Source of the DNA: Rhizophagus clarus
Lineage: Eukaryota; Glomeromycota; Glomeromycetes; Glomerales; Glomeraceae
Assembly: GCA_015698045.1 (NCBI GenBank)
Contig: BLAL01000058.1
Span: 994,501-1,058,500, forward strand
Reading direction: 5' to 3'
Length of the DNA stretch: 64,000 nucleotides
Shown here: one piece after another, positions 45,911 through 58,015 of the stretch
How positions within the stretch are numbered: the stretch's first letter is position 1
Layout: each line of letters opens with the position of its first letter
Made by a program: the position numbers and the translations under genes
Notes under the pieces: model-generated
Told to the model about the DNA's origin: nothing
The model's input: the letters and a program-made list of their open reading frames with translations, nothing else
Database searches by the model: none

Positions 45911-47289
45911 TTAAGTTTTATTTATTTAATAATTTTACATTTAATATCTTAAATATAAAAAATGATATGACTTGGTCCGACACATAATGCGTAAAAATAA
46001 AATAAAATATCTCAGCTTTTGTCAGTCCAATCCATTATTACAAAAAATGATAAACCGTATATAAGAATGAAAATAAACAAATAAATATGGCTAAATATTG
46101 CATAAATAATATCATAATTTAGCATTTCTTACATATATAATATACAATATATCTGATAAAAATGAATACATCATATATGCCAGATGATACAACTGCGATT
46201 TTAATATGAACTTAACACAAAATTTGGCAGAAGATTTTAAAATTTTGTATAAAATTATTTTTTTTCAAAAATTATGTGTATAAAAGTAGAATTACTTTTA
46301 ATAATTAATTCTTTTTAATTTTACTAAATCTTTTAAAATAAAAGTGTTATTAATTATCAGCGGGTTAATATCATTAACAGTAATGGTAAGATAAGTTATA
46401 AACGAGCATAAATAAACAAATATATTTATATGAAAATGTCAGGTTTATTATTTAACAATATTTTTTAGGTGCCGTTTTTTTGTGAACTTTAATTATTTTT
46501 TTTAACTTTTACTCTTGTATAAAATGTATAATGAAACTAGTTAGTTATTAATAAATCGCGAATTTAAATTATACACCTCATTATGAAGTGAAAGAGCGAA
46601 GGAAAACATGTGGACTCTTTAAATTATAAAATGATTATTTCATCAAACAATTTTCGAGTTTTGAGACAAATTCTGGACAAAATAATTTATTCAATTTAAT
46701 CCCTCAAACCATTGAAATTATTGAGTCCAGAGTCCGGAATCTTTCATTTTATTGGAAAAATTTCAGATATTTTTATGAAAATTTATCATATCTTAAAATT
46801 ATTACATAATTTCTCATCATGAGAATGCTAATCCATGCTTTATAGTATGTTTCATTTTTTTTCGATAAAGGCTAGATACACTACAATTGACTAGTTTTTG
46901 CAGAAAATAGATTGCACTGAGGTCTGATCAAATGATTGATTTGCTATCACTGTGTAAAAAATAAAGTTCAGCTGGCTCATAAATCCATTAAATGAAAGAA
47001 GAAAGAATTTTAATTGCTTTTCTTTTTTTTTTTTTTTTTAATAAATTCTGTGAGAAAATTTATAAATCAATGACAAATTATTAATAACGGGAATATCTTA
47101 GTCAATAAAAATAGATAAATCTGATAGCTTTTCATATTGATATATAAAAAAAAAATTAATCTAATTAATAACTAGGGCTCTTTTAGTACAGTTAGTGAGC
47201 TTAGTTTATGTATATTAACGGTTAATCAATTGTGATATTTTTATCGTTAAACCTTGGTCTGAGTCCTTGGCAAATTTTCATTGTTAAAT
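45911..47289. other. intergenic, no gene seen
   Basis: AT-rich spacer without a recognisable gene or repeat. Confidence 0.45.
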
Positions 47290-47870
47290 TTATCATGGTC
47301 GCAAAAAATGTTGCGAACCGTTTTTTATTTATGAATTAAATGAAAATAGCAACGTTTTTTAAAAATTCTTTTATAAGCTATTAATAAACGTTGCCAAACG
47401 TTTTTTAATGTATAATTTAATAAAAAACGTTTAGCAACATTTTTTGATAATTTGTCAAAACCGTTTTTTAACGTATAATTTAATAAAAAAAAACCATTAG
47501 CAAACGTTTTCTCGATAATTTGATAAAAAAAACGTTGCGAATATATTTTTTAACATATACAATTTAATAAAAAAAACTCTTCACAGCGTAATTTGATAAA
47601 AAACGTTACAAAAAGTTTTTTGGTATGTAATTTAATAAAAAAAAACGTTGCATAATTTAATTAAAAAAACATTTCGCAATGTTTTTTTATGATATTAAAA
47701 AACGTTGCACGTTTTTTGATATCAGATATATATAATTTAATTAAAAAAAAAACGTCTCACAACGTTTTTCTTATAATTAAAAAAAAGTTTCGCAATTTTT
47801 TTTTTTGATATTAAAATAAACGATGCGCGTTTTTGATATCAGTTATATATAATTTAATTTCAAAAAGACG
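47290..47870. repeat. AACGTT-centred degenerate repeat block (left)
   Basis: Irregular repeats of AAAAACGTTGCGAA / TTCGCAACGTTTTT type words, alternating with ATAATTTAATAAAA. The words are self-complementary around AACGTT and occur in both orientations. A matching block lies on the other side of the hairpin satellite (49620-49835). Confidence 0.75.
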
Positions 47871-48039
47871 TTTCGCTAGAGCTTTGAATCTGACCTGACG
47901 GATTGACCTGAAATTTTCGGATCGGGTCAGTGTTAGTCGGGTACCTGATCTGACCCGTTGACCCGATATATTTAGGTTAAATAAAAATGCTGAAAAAAAA
48001 TGCTGAAACTATTAGTTCCGGTGTTTTTATATTTAAAGT

Positions 48040-49490
48040 TTGGTTAATCGTTTTTTTATTATTAAAAACGATTATTAAAAAACGACTAATAAATCATTTT
48101 TTTGTTATTATTTAAAAACAATTAATAAATCGTTTTTTTTTTGTTATTATTTAAAAACGATTAATAAATCGTTTTTTTTTGTTATTATTTAAAAACAATT
48201 AATAAATCGTCTTTTTTGTTATTATTTAAAAATGATTAATAAATCGTTTTTTTTTCGTTATTATTTAAAAACGATTAATAAATCATTTTTTTTTGTTATT
48301 AAAAATGATAAATAAATCATTTTTTTTTTTGTTATTAAAAACGATGAATAAATCATTTTTTTTTTTGTTATTAAAAACGATGAATAAATCGCTTTATTTT
48401 TGTTATTAAAAACGATTAATAAATCGGTTTTTTTTGTTATTTAAAAACGATTAATAAATCGTCTTTTTTGTTATTATTTAAAAACGATTAATAAATCGTC
48501 TTTTTTGTTATTATTTAAAAACGATTAATAAATCGTTTTTTTTTGTCATTAAAAACGATTAATAAATCGTCTATTTTTTTGTCATTAAAAACGATTAATA
48601 AATCGTTTTTTTTTGTTATTAAAAATGATTAATAAATCATTTTTTTTTGTTATTAAAAACGATAAATAAATCGTTTTTTTTTGTTATTAAAAACGATGAA
48701 TAAATCGTTTTTTTTTTGTTATTAAAAACGATGAATAAATCGTTTTATTTTTGTTATTAAAAACGATTAATAAATCGGTTTTTTTTGTTATTTAAAAATG
48801 ATTAATAAATCGTCTTTTTTGTTATTATTTAAAAACGATTAATAAATCGTTTTATTTTTGTTATTAAAAACGATTAATAAATCATTTTTTTTTTGTCATT
48901 AAAAACGATTAATAAATCGTCTATTTTTTTTTGTCATTAAAAACGATTAATAAATCGTTTTTTTTTGTTATTAAAAACGATTAATAAATCGTTTTTTTTT
49001 GTTATTAAAAACGATTAATAAATCGTTTTATTTTTGTTATTAAAAACGATTAATAAATCGTTTTTTTTTTGTCATTAAAAACGATTAATAAATCATCTAT
49101 TTTTTTGTCATTAAAAACGATTAATAAATTGTTTTTTTTTGTTATTAAAAATGATTAATAAATCGTTTTTTTTTGTTATTAAAAACGATAAATAAATCGT
49201 TTTTTTTTTGTTATTAAAAACGATGAATAAATCATTTTTTTTTTTGTTATTAAAAACGATGAATAAATCGTTTTATTTTTGTTATTAAAAACGATTAATA
49301 AATCAGTTTTTTTTGTTATTTAAAAACGATTAATAAATCGTTTGTTTTTTGTTAAAACGATTAATAAATCGTTTGTTTTTTGTTATTAAAACGATTAATA
49401 AATCATTTGTTTTTTGTTATTAAAACGATTAATAAATCATTTTTTTGTTATTAAAAATGATTAAGAAAATCATTTTTTTTTGTTATTAAA
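48040..49490. repeat. hairpin satellite, about 40 units of 33-38 bp
   Basis: Each unit is a T-run, GTTATT (or GTCATT, GTTATTATT), and a perfect inverted repeat AAAACGATT with loop AATA and AATCGTTTT. Variants replace C by T in the stem arms (AAAATGATT..AATCATTTT), often in both arms together. Larger blocks recur: the order of variants at about 48400-48560 reappears near 48770-48900 and 49010-49330, so higher-order duplication is likely. No reading frame. Confidence 0.92.
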
Positions 49491-49619
49491 ATTTTTTCAT
49501 ATATAAAATTGTCGAAACTTAATAATTTTTTTTGATTTAAAATTCATGATGCCCCGACTTGAATATCACGGGTCAGGTTAAGTCAATTACCCGACCCTAT
49601 CCGCCCGTTCGGAATTCTA

Positions 49620-49835
49620 CATTTCGCAACAGTTTTTTTTAAAATTTGATAAATGACGTTGCGAATAATACATAATTTAATTAAAAAAACGTTTCGTAAC
49701 TTTTTTTTAACAACTCGATAAAAAACGTTGCGAAAATGTTTTTAATGCATACTTTAATTTAAAAAAAACATTTCGCAACATTTTTTTGTGATAATTTATT
49801 AAAAAGTGTCACGAAACGTTTGTACAATGTTTTTT
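49620..49835. repeat. AACGTT-centred degenerate repeat block (right)
   Basis: Same word family as 47290-47870 (TTTCGCAACATTTTTTTG, AAAAACGTTGCGAAA). It is bordered by GGGTCAGGT-type segments at 49555-49615 and 49855-49915, which match the segment at 47890-47965. Confidence 0.72.
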
Positions 49836-50109
49836 TTATTAATCATTCGAAGTAACCCGAATACTTTCGGGTCAACGGGTCAGGTCGGGTTGGGTCAGAG
49901 TAAGTTACCCAAGCTCTAAATTTATTAAATGACAAAGAAAACGGGTTTCTCATTTTTTTTTATTATCATAAATTGATTCGGTAAAGTCAGTTCAGAAAAT
50001 CGTAAAATCGACATAGAAACCGCAGTGATGAATGTTTTGGTTTGATCGTAAACTGAAACCGTTTCGATACTGAAACTGATCGGTATTGAAGCTCACTAAC
50101 TTGTACCCA

Positions 50110-51000
50110 AATTACTCTAGTTAAAAAAAAAAGATTTAATTAAAATACGCTTTTTTAAAGCGTTTAATTAAAAATATGCTTTTTTTAGGCGTTTAATTTT
50201 AGAAAAAATATTTAAAACGCTTTTTTTAAGCGTTTAATTATTTTTAAGTATTTAATTAAAAAAAACGCTAAAAAAAGTTTTTTTTTAAGCGTAATTTTAA
50301 AAAAAACTAAATAAATTTTTTTTAAGCGCTTAATTTTAAAAAAAATATTAAAACGCTTTTTTTAAGCGTTTAATTTAAGTTTAATTTAAAAAAATATATA
50401 TTAAAAAACGCTTCTTTTTAACTAAAAAACATTTTTTTTTGAACGTTTAATTTAAAAATAATATTAAAAAAGTGGTTTAAACCATTCTTTTAACATCTTT
50501 TTAGTGGTTTAAAATTAAATTTATAAAAAAAAGCCGAGGTTTTTTGTTTTAACTATTACGAAAAAACGTTTTGGCATTTTTTTCTCATAAAATTTTAAAA
50601 AAAAATACTGGATCGTTTTGATTTTAAAAAAAAAAATTATTAAAAACGCTTTTTAAGCGTTCGATTAAAAAACCGCTTTTTTTAAGCGTTTAATTATTTT
50701 TAAGCATTTAATTAAAAAAAACGCTAAAAAAAGTTTTTTTTTAAGCGTATTTTAAAAAAAACTAAATAAATTTTTTTTTAAGCGTTTAATTTAAAAAAAA
50801 AATTATTAAAAAACGTTTTTTTTTTAATTTAAAAATAATATTAAAAAAGTGGTTTAAACCATTCTTTTAACATCTTTTTAGTGGTTTAAATTAAATTTAC
50901 AAAAAAAAGCGGAGGTTTTTTGTGTTAACTATTACGAAAAAATGGTTTGGCATTTTTTTCGCATAAAATTCTAAAAATAAATACTGGACCGTTTCTTTTA
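50110..51000. repeat. AAAACGC/GCGTTTAATT repeats in two direct copies
   Basis: 50110-50460 and 50640-50830 hold TTTTTAAGCGTTTAATT-type repeats. A following non-repetitive piece (AAAAAGTGGTTTAAACCATT .. GGCATTTTTTTC .. ATACTGGA) is present at 50467-50615 and again at 50846-50995 with few differences, so the block is a direct duplication of about 380 bp. Confidence 0.75.
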
Positions 51001-51482
51001 CAATCATTTAGTGTAAAGAAGTGTCTCGGCACTTTCTTTTAACTTCGGGTTGAAACGGGTTAATCGAGTTAACCTAACCGGTCACTCGAATTGATCTGAC
51101 CCATTCAGAACATAATTTTTTCATTGTTTTTCCATTAAAAACGATTTTATGAAAATGATTTTTTTTGTTAAAAACAATTAAAAATGATTAAAACAAATCG
51201 TTATTTATTTTTTTTTTAATTGACAAGATTAAGTACAATAGAATTTTATTGGTTTATTACTTTATTATCATTATATTTCAAAAAAATAAAAACAAAAATA
51301 TAATAATGAAAAAAATAATGATAATAAAAAAATAAAAAATATATTTATTTATTAACTGCTTGTTAATTGTTTCTATTTTACATAAAATTTTTTTAAAAAT
51401 TAAATCAAAAAAAAAAAAAAAAATTTTGCTAAGGATTAACTGAATAAATTCAAGCTTATCATACTAAACGATAATAAACATT

Positions 51483-51514
51483 ATTAATAAATAAATAAAT
51501 AAATAAATAAATAA
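51483..51514. repeat. (AAAT)n microsatellite
   Basis: About eight copies of AAAT/AATA. The surrounding 51001-51640 is low-complexity AT sequence without a gene. Confidence 0.85.
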
Positions 51515-51790
51515 GCAAATTAAATAAAGTTTAAAAAAGTTTATTATATTTTATGATTTTTTTTGAAAATAAAATAAAATGATTATCAAAGAAAAACGAA
51601 AGAAATTTTTTATTCAATTTTGATCAACAAAAAGTTAAAATATGCAATTATTTTGTGATTTACAAGGAAGACAACCTTCTGTGCTAGCACAGGAAGAGTT
51701 TTTGCAGAAAAATGGTCTAAAGAAATGTTCAAACAATATTTTCAAACAATATTTTCATAGTTTATACTCATACTTTATATATATACAATA

Positions 51791-51850
51791 CAGTACAGTA
51801 CAGTACAGTACAGTACAGTACAGTACAGTATATGTACTGTACTGTATATA
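51791..51850. repeat. (CAGTA)8 microsatellite with inverted flank
   Basis: Eight tandem CAGTA units followed by TATATGTACTGTACTGTATA. The last part is complementary to the repeat, so a hairpin can form. The 69-codon frame here (51642-51851) ends in a repeat-encoded YSTVQ run and is not supported. Confidence 0.88.
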
Positions 51851-52066
51851 ATATACTTCAGGATTAAATGAACGTTTTTTTACCAAAAAGGAAATTTTTT
51901 TTGTATCCACGGCAACAGTACATGCGGATGATTAACAGATTGAGAATAGATCTACATAGAAAATTTTCAGCGAAATTATGTGAAATGCCCAGGTAAAATG
52001 TAAAATGATCTACAAAAATTTACCAAATTCAGTAAAAAATCGACATAAAATCCTTTTATTGCTTTA

Positions 52067-53240
52067 ATATAATTATGTAAAAAAAAACTCTCTCTCCTTC
52101 TTTTTATTTTGCATTTTGGAAATCTTATTTCGCCATATGGGAAGAACCCTTAAGTGAAGAGTATTGTGTAAAGAAGCTGCCCTACACATGCAATAATTAT
52201 TCACACACCAACTTGCGGTCCGCTACTTGTCTTTATTGGGTCCAGCGGTGCTGTTATAATGTTTTTAACGACTTTGAAGATGAGGTTGAAGACTTCAAGC
52301 TGGAAGAGAGAAATTTTCAAGGTGCTTAGTAGAGAAGGTTCACTTTCTTTTAAAAAGGTGTTGTTCCTGGTGCTGTTTGGTGTTATTTCCTCCTTTACCT
52401 GGTTTTTTCCCCTGCTTCAGCGGATGGTTTTCCAGGGTTATGATTTTTTCTTATTTTTTGGTGTATTTTTCTTGTCTTTTTGTTTTGCCTCCTACTTTTT
52501 GGAGTTTTTCTGGGGGGTAGGGGGGTATCCCAAAATTGATCGACATAGGTGGCTTGGTGATTATTTCCTTTTGAGAGAGTTGGGTGTTTGTGTAAGGAGG
52601 GTGCAGATCTTGGTGATCAGTTTTTGATCAGGTGAGATTATGTTGAGCACGTGTTGGACTATCATGGGTTTTTACTGCAGTTTTTAGTTTTTTCTATTGG
52701 GTATGCTGGTCGTTAATCTTGGAGATCTAAATGGTTTGTCCGGATGCAGCCAAGTTGGCCAACCTGCTTGTAGGGATTATTAATAGGTAGTAATATTACT
52801 CTGGAATATAGTCACTTGGAGAAATTTTTGTTTTTTGACCTTACTGACCAGTGCAGGGTAGATATACTTATCTTGGGGGCTGGCGGTGTTAGTCATAGGA
52901 TATCTGCGGGGTACGGGCTTCGACTTACCTGGTCTTTGGATTGGCTGTAAGAGAGGTAGTGACTATGATTAGGATTAACTGACCGTGAAGGGTTTCAACT
53001 TGATGTCGTACTTTCACATTAGTGTCGACCTTTCCTTGCTTAGTTCACCGGTTTAAGTAGATTATTCCTTTTTGCAATTTAGTATTTTAATGTATGTTCA
53101 AATTTTTGTTCTTCATGTAAATAATTTACTTAAATTCGCGTCATGTTAGGTTCCTAACTGACACCCATACATAAAAATAAAAATAAAAATATAATTATGT
53201 AAAAAGACACCCATACATAAAAAAATATAATTATGTAAAA
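52067..53240 (+). mobile_element. 5'-truncated non-LTR retroposon-like insertion
   Basis: A GC-richer segment of about 1.1 kb is bracketed by ATATAATTATGTAAAA at 52067-52082 and 53189-53204, with a third copy at 53225-53240. Its right end is GACACCCATACATAAAAATA followed by A/T repeats, the expected tail of a target-primed insertion. The left part (52084-52329) is open from the very edge, reading FWKSYFAIWEEPLSEEYC then KKLPYTCNNYSHTNL and ATCLYWVQRCCYNVF to TAG, so it looks like the C-terminal end of an element protein, followed by about 800 bp of 3' UTR. I do not recognise the protein family. A 122-codon frame at 52259-52627 is Phe-rich and in another frame, and probably not coding. Confidence 0.72.
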
Positions 53241-53629
53241 GATTTACCAAGGGTTTAGATTTAATAATGTTATACTAGTTAAATTTTTATTATCGATCAT
53301 ATCAAATGTCAAATTTATTTTTTTTTTTTATTGCGATAATATATAATAATAACAATGCCAGTTAGGTATTTTCATCAATGCATTTATTTAAAATAGGTCG
53401 TGAATGAAAGAAAGTAATTTAAGAATTTTACCAATTTCTATGCAAAACATCTAAATTTCGTTGTAGAATAAATAATATAACTTAATCATACGATTGACCA
53501 CCATTATTTACAACATTTTTTATCAGAAAAAAATTCTTTCACTTTTATTACTTTTTTTGCATCAATTTTAATTTGTTTATTTCGTTAAATGATATTTCCA
53601 AAAAATGGTTTTTTATGTATAGTTTTATC

Positions 53630-54600
53630 ATTATACTAATTTTAAAAGCTTCAATCTCTTCGATCGTATAAGAACCATGGCAATCCATGTTATATACTTT
53701 CATGTCACCACGAGAGATTAATAATTTTTTATAACGATTCCTACGGTTTTAATTTTAGAGACTCAGATTTAATTATGACCCAAAATAAATTATCTAAGAT
53801 AGCAATTCAAGTTGTTCCAAATATGCACGAAATAAATTCATGTCTTAAGTATTGTTAATTTCTTTAAATAAAAAATAAAAGTGTCACATGAAGAATAAAG
53901 CTACCGTAATAACAAACGTCACTCGAAATCGAATAGTATAGTACTTTATGTGGCAAAACTGAGATTCGAACTTGGGTTTTTAAACTTTTCCATGTTTTTA
54001 TTTTGTAAAAAAACGCGGCCAACACAAATAATTATTTAAAGATAAAATAAAGTACTTAGTTAATTTTGTGTAGAATACCATTACAGATTAGTAAATAGAC
54101 ATTGATTGATAGCATTAAACTATGCAGCGTAAAGAATTCATTTCTCATTTATATATATCACAATAAAATAATCATGTAATAATCAGGAATCAGAAACGTG
54201 ACTTCGTTTGCGACTGAACCTTGTGTTTATAATTACCATAATAAATATAAACTGATTGCACAGATCGGTTTTACAAAAAACGATTTGAAACGGGTCAAAC
54301 CGGTGCCACCCGTTTTTCTGAAAATGCAACCGGTTCCAAATTCTAATTCGATTTCGTGAAAGTAAAGTCACTGTTTTTGGTAAGGTACCTTAATATAAAA
54401 CTCTTTAATTTCTTCGTAAATACTATTAGTAATAATAGTTTTATGAATTTATCAAAATAACCAGTAAATGAAAAACAATAAATCGAATAAGAAGAATATA
54501 TCGATCAAAGTTTTTTTAAGGTCTCATAATCCTCATTATTCACATTCGGTACTATCACTATCAAGATCAGAAGTTTGTTCAATTCTTCATTTAATTAAAC
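53630..54600 (-). pseudogene. BTB-TLDc relic, two separated fragments
   Basis: Fragment 1 (53630-53730) matches the TLDc end of the gene at 61915-63437 (MDCHGSYTIEEIEAFK). Fragment 2 (54365-54600) matches the linker and BACK end (T(V/L)PKT-like, RFIVFHLLVI-like) with many indels. About 630 bp of unrelated DNA, including a duplicated CACCCGTTT..CCGGTT-like piece near 54300, separates them. No BTB exon remains. It is the most decayed copy of the right-hand cluster. Confidence 0.72.
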
Positions 54601-54604
54601 AGAA

Positions 54605-55385
54605 TGAAATGACAGTCATTTTTAAAGTTAAAAAAAAAAATAAATAAATAAACAGAAAAATATTTAATAATACTGCTCTGAATCAGTTATTCCAAAGAAA
54701 ATTGATCACATAATGACGGCTGGTTTTAACTACTTCAGTATGCGTTTCAAACCGCTTCATATTTCAGTTTATTATAAATATGATGAATTGTACATCAAAA
54801 TTTTATCGTTCAAACTTTTAATTATTTTTTTTTATTTTTGTTTTTTTTTTTCTTTTTAAACCAAGATTTATTTACCTTTTTTTAGATTTCTTTATTTTTT
54901 GTATTTAATTATTTTTCGTTTTTAACCTGGGATTTTATTTATGATTTATCGCGGTATTAATTCGCGTAGTATTAATAACGTGAATTATTGTGATCACACT
55001 AGTTCATCAATTTGATTTCTCACACTTGCTCCTTTTTTCATACGCTCGATTGCACTCCCAAGATTTGTGTTTTTTCATTCTTTTTACTAATAAATTTGTT
55101 TATTATGTTTCATTACCACTAATACTTTCATTTATTACATTATGAATGCAAGGATTCGAACGTTCACTAAAGTCAACGTTTGACTATGGTATGGTTTATA
55201 TATTATTACTCGTTAGTTTAGAATTTTAAACGGTTCTGCTTTAAAGTATCTTAAGGTTAGGGTTGAGGAGTTTTTTGCTTTAAAATAGCTTTCCTTAAAA
55301 TCGTGTTGGTTTCGGAGTAGCTTAGAGCTAGTTGAGGTGAAATTCTCATGACTGATTATGCTAATCTTTTTATTTTTTTTTTTTC
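54605..55385. other. intergenic, T-rich, no gene seen
   Basis: Long T-rich stretches (54825-54960). A TTCGAACGTTC word near 55156 is not part of a tRNA-like fold. No gene is recognised. Confidence 0.4.
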
Positions 55386-55389
55386 TTTT

Positions 55390-55800
55390 GTCAGATAATT
55401 GTAGTGGCGAATCAATCACCTAATGAAGATGAATGTAATATCTATTATGAACTGGTTTTGCTTAATGAGAATGAACATAATATTTTTAATGAACTGATCT
55501 TGTCCAATAGAATAAACATGCGTTATTATATCCAGAAAAACATTTCAACTATATGGAAGTTTGTGACAATTTATAAATATACGGGCCAAACATCATTGTT
55601 TTCAGGTTGTGTAGTCACTTGTTACAAGAATTCACAGAAGGTGGGCAATCGGATTCAGGAGAATTGAATGAAATTAGTCAAGAAAAAGAAATAAATGATA
55701 GAGTATATTGATACCTTCGGATCAATATTATGAAAACCAAAAAAAAATGATGCAGAAAATGTGGAAAAGTCGGTCACTCTAAAAAATTGCAGGTAGTATA
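55390..55800 (+). other. mobile-element-like relic with zinc-knuckle-like motif
   Basis: Open pieces in shifting frames: NEDECNIYYELVLLNENEHN then IFNELILSN (55404-55510), LLQEFTEGGQSDSGELNEIS (about 55617-55680), and CRKCGKVGHSKKL near 55750, which resembles a CCHC zinc knuckle lacking the last Cys. The combination suggests the C-terminal end of a transposase or retroelement protein in decay. The family is not identified. Confidence 0.4.
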
Positions 55801-56384
55801 GTAATCAGTGTATTATTATTTTTTACTATCACTAGGAACGAGAAATTTAATGTTTATATGGAAATAACTGGTTGAAAATAATTGATTGGAATGTATGAAT
55901 AGAGCGAATGTATTAATATAAAAATATATTAATGATGAATGTATATATAGGATAGGATAACTATTAATTATTTATTTGTACGATTTACTATTGTGACGTT
56001 TGAGTATATCACCATAGCGATGATCTACAAAACCTCTTTTTATCCATATTTCGTATCAATCCATACCCTATAAAAAAAAAAAAAGAATATCCGGAAATTA
56101 GTTGTCACCGAAAATGCTTGAAAATTGCCCATCTCCGATTTCTGGACATTTTTCGATGACAATTTCTGGAAATTTTAATAAAGATGTAAAGTAAACTAGG
56201 CAATATTAAGACTTTATTATGGATTATATTTTTAAAGTTGCTAATAAATATGAATAAATTTGTTCTATCATTGATCTTCTTAATATAATGAATGTGAAAG
56301 AAAGAAAATTAGGTATTTATTAATTTCTACACAAAAAAAATTTAAATACGGCTGTATAATAAATTACTCATTGATTTGTTTATC
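55801..56384. other. intergenic, no gene seen
   Basis: AT-rich spacer. It contains a short inverted pair (TTTCTGGACATTTTTCGATG / GACAATTTCTGGAAATTTT region near 56100-56180). Nothing else is recognised. Confidence 0.4.
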
Positions 56385-57854
56385 TCATCTTTTTACTACT
56401 TTAAAAACTTCAATTTCTTCGATCGTATTAGAAGAACCACGATAACCCGTGCTATATAGACTATCAGCAAAAAAGCTCCTATATGTGTAAAAGGTTTCAA
56501 AAGCAAATACATAATGACTCCTATAAAAATTAAAGATAGCAGACATAGTAACTTCTTTATGCGTATCACGTAAACGACATAATTTCATATCATCATTTTC
56601 ATCATAATAAATAATAAAACTAGTATCTGCAAAATTCATATAATGGTGATCCATATGATAATATAATCCAACTGGAGTATAACCACCAAACATCTTTTGC
56701 GTAATTTGACATTTGATTAAAAACAAGATGGATTCCTGAAAGTTACATTTATTTTCAACTGATTCATTACTCATTCCATCTCGACTACCTTTGTGAATAA
56801 GGTCAAATTTATATAATGCATCATTATAACTACGGATAAAATCTTTATCTTTTTTATCGATCCAATTAATAATTCTAGAAATAAATTTTGGTCTGATAAT
56901 ATTCGATTCAATGCGATTTAGTGGAGGCAAAGTGATTGTTTTTGGTAAGGTACCTCTAATACAAAATTCTTCAATTTCTTCATAAATATTATTAGGAATA
57001 ATAGCTTTATATGGTTGAATTTTATCAAAATGATCAATAGTGAAAAATCCACAAATCGGATAAGGGGGATATATTGATTTAAAGTTTTCTTTAATGCCTC
57101 ACAATCCTCATTATTCCATTCTGTTCTATCACTATTCATATTTCCCAAACAAGGAGTTTGTTCGATTCCCCACTTAATTAGGAAATCCCAAACCTTGATT
57201 TCATCAATCTGCAAATCTCGTCCAAGTAAATAATAAAGAATATCTTTATCTAACGAGAGGAAGTCTGTTGAAATAAAAAATGGTTGTGGGATTGCACAAA
57301 TAGAATCAAGACAAAAATCTTGTAAAACTTTATAGCTGACATGATAAAACACGGTACGATGGACGAAATCAAAATTTTTCTGAATCCAAGTTTTATGACG
57401 TTTAATTAAATAATTCTGAATAGGTTCGAATAATTCTTCAAGGTTTAATTCATCGGAAGCAATTAGAAGCTCAAAAATATCTTCGCTTAGACAATTTTCC
57501 AAGTTAAGTACACCTGAGTAGATATATCTTAAAAGGAAACAATTTTGAATTATAATAAGCAAATCAAAATATGATAATTTATTTAATAAAATTAGCTTAC
57601 TTTAGGACAATATCAAAAACAATTGGAGTAATGTTCGGTTTACTAAACATAATCATATCATTCTTTTTTGTGACCCATTCAGTTGAAAGTGCACTTTTAA
57701 AGTATCGAGAACGAGCACGTAAAATTACGGAATGTGCCCTAAATTCTTTCGTATTCTTATTTTCACCAACTTGGATAACAACATTATAATCATCTGCATC
57801 ATTTAATATTGAAGAAAAATCTTTTGAAAGATCGGAATGAAATAACAAAGCCAT
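56385..57854 (-). pseudogene. BTB-BACK-TLDc gene with a single frameshift
   Basis: Exon 1 is 57601-57854 (ATG in MALLFHSDLSKDFSSIL) and exon 2 is 56385-57527. The intron has donor GTAAGC and phase 2. BTB (DDYNVVIQVGENKNTKEFRA), BACK (CAIPQPFFISTDFLSLDKDI, VWDFLIKWGIEQTPCLG) and TLDc (QKMFGGYTPVGLYY, TSFIIYYDENDD, TIEEIEVFKVVKR) are all present. One base is missing near 57037-57042, just after FVDFS, so the frame runs into a stop near 56918 while the downstream frame is open to 56385. All other splice and domain signals are intact. The start is the ATG at 57854 rather than the upstream TTG at 57866. This is a recent loss or a base-call error. Confidence 0.85.
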
Positions 57855-57929
57855 TTTTAAGGTCAAAAAAAATTAAAAATAAAAAAGATAAAAGTTTGAG
57901 GGTATAAATTCCAATGTAGATTATAATAA

Positions 57930-58015
57930 TAACGGAAGTAGTACAAACTAGCCGTCATTACGTGATCAACTTTCATTATGATGCCTTATATTTACTAGTT
58001 CATAATAATATTTTA
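57930..58015 (-). promoter_or_regulatory. conserved upstream region shared by three BTB-TLDc copies
   Basis: A segment with AGTAGTACAAACTAGCCGTC, then ACGTGATCAACTTTCATT, recurs upstream of the copy at 61915-63437 (63525-63600: AGTAGTACAAACCCAGCCGT, CACGTAGTTAATTTTCATT) and more weakly at 61045-61100 before the relic. It lies about 80-160 bp before the start codons. It could be a promoter element or simply shared by duplication. Confidence 0.45.

Noticed and set aside
45770..49490. CRISPR-like regular repeats
   Set aside because: The repeats are contiguous or separated only by T-runs, there are no unique spacers and no cas genes, and the DNA is from a eukaryote.
52259..52627. 122-codon hydrophobic frame inside the retroposon
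   Set aside because: It conflicts with the better frame that runs to 52329 from the element edge, and the Phe/Leu/Val richness follows from T-rich 3' UTR sequence.
53940..53985. GAGATTCGAACTTGGG, resembling a tRNA T-arm on the minus strand
   Set aside because: The flanking bases do not form a 5-bp T stem, and no anticodon or acceptor stem could be found at the right distances.
55145..55170. GGATTCGAACGTTC, T-arm-like
   Set aside because: No matching stem or D/anticodon arms. Chance similarity.
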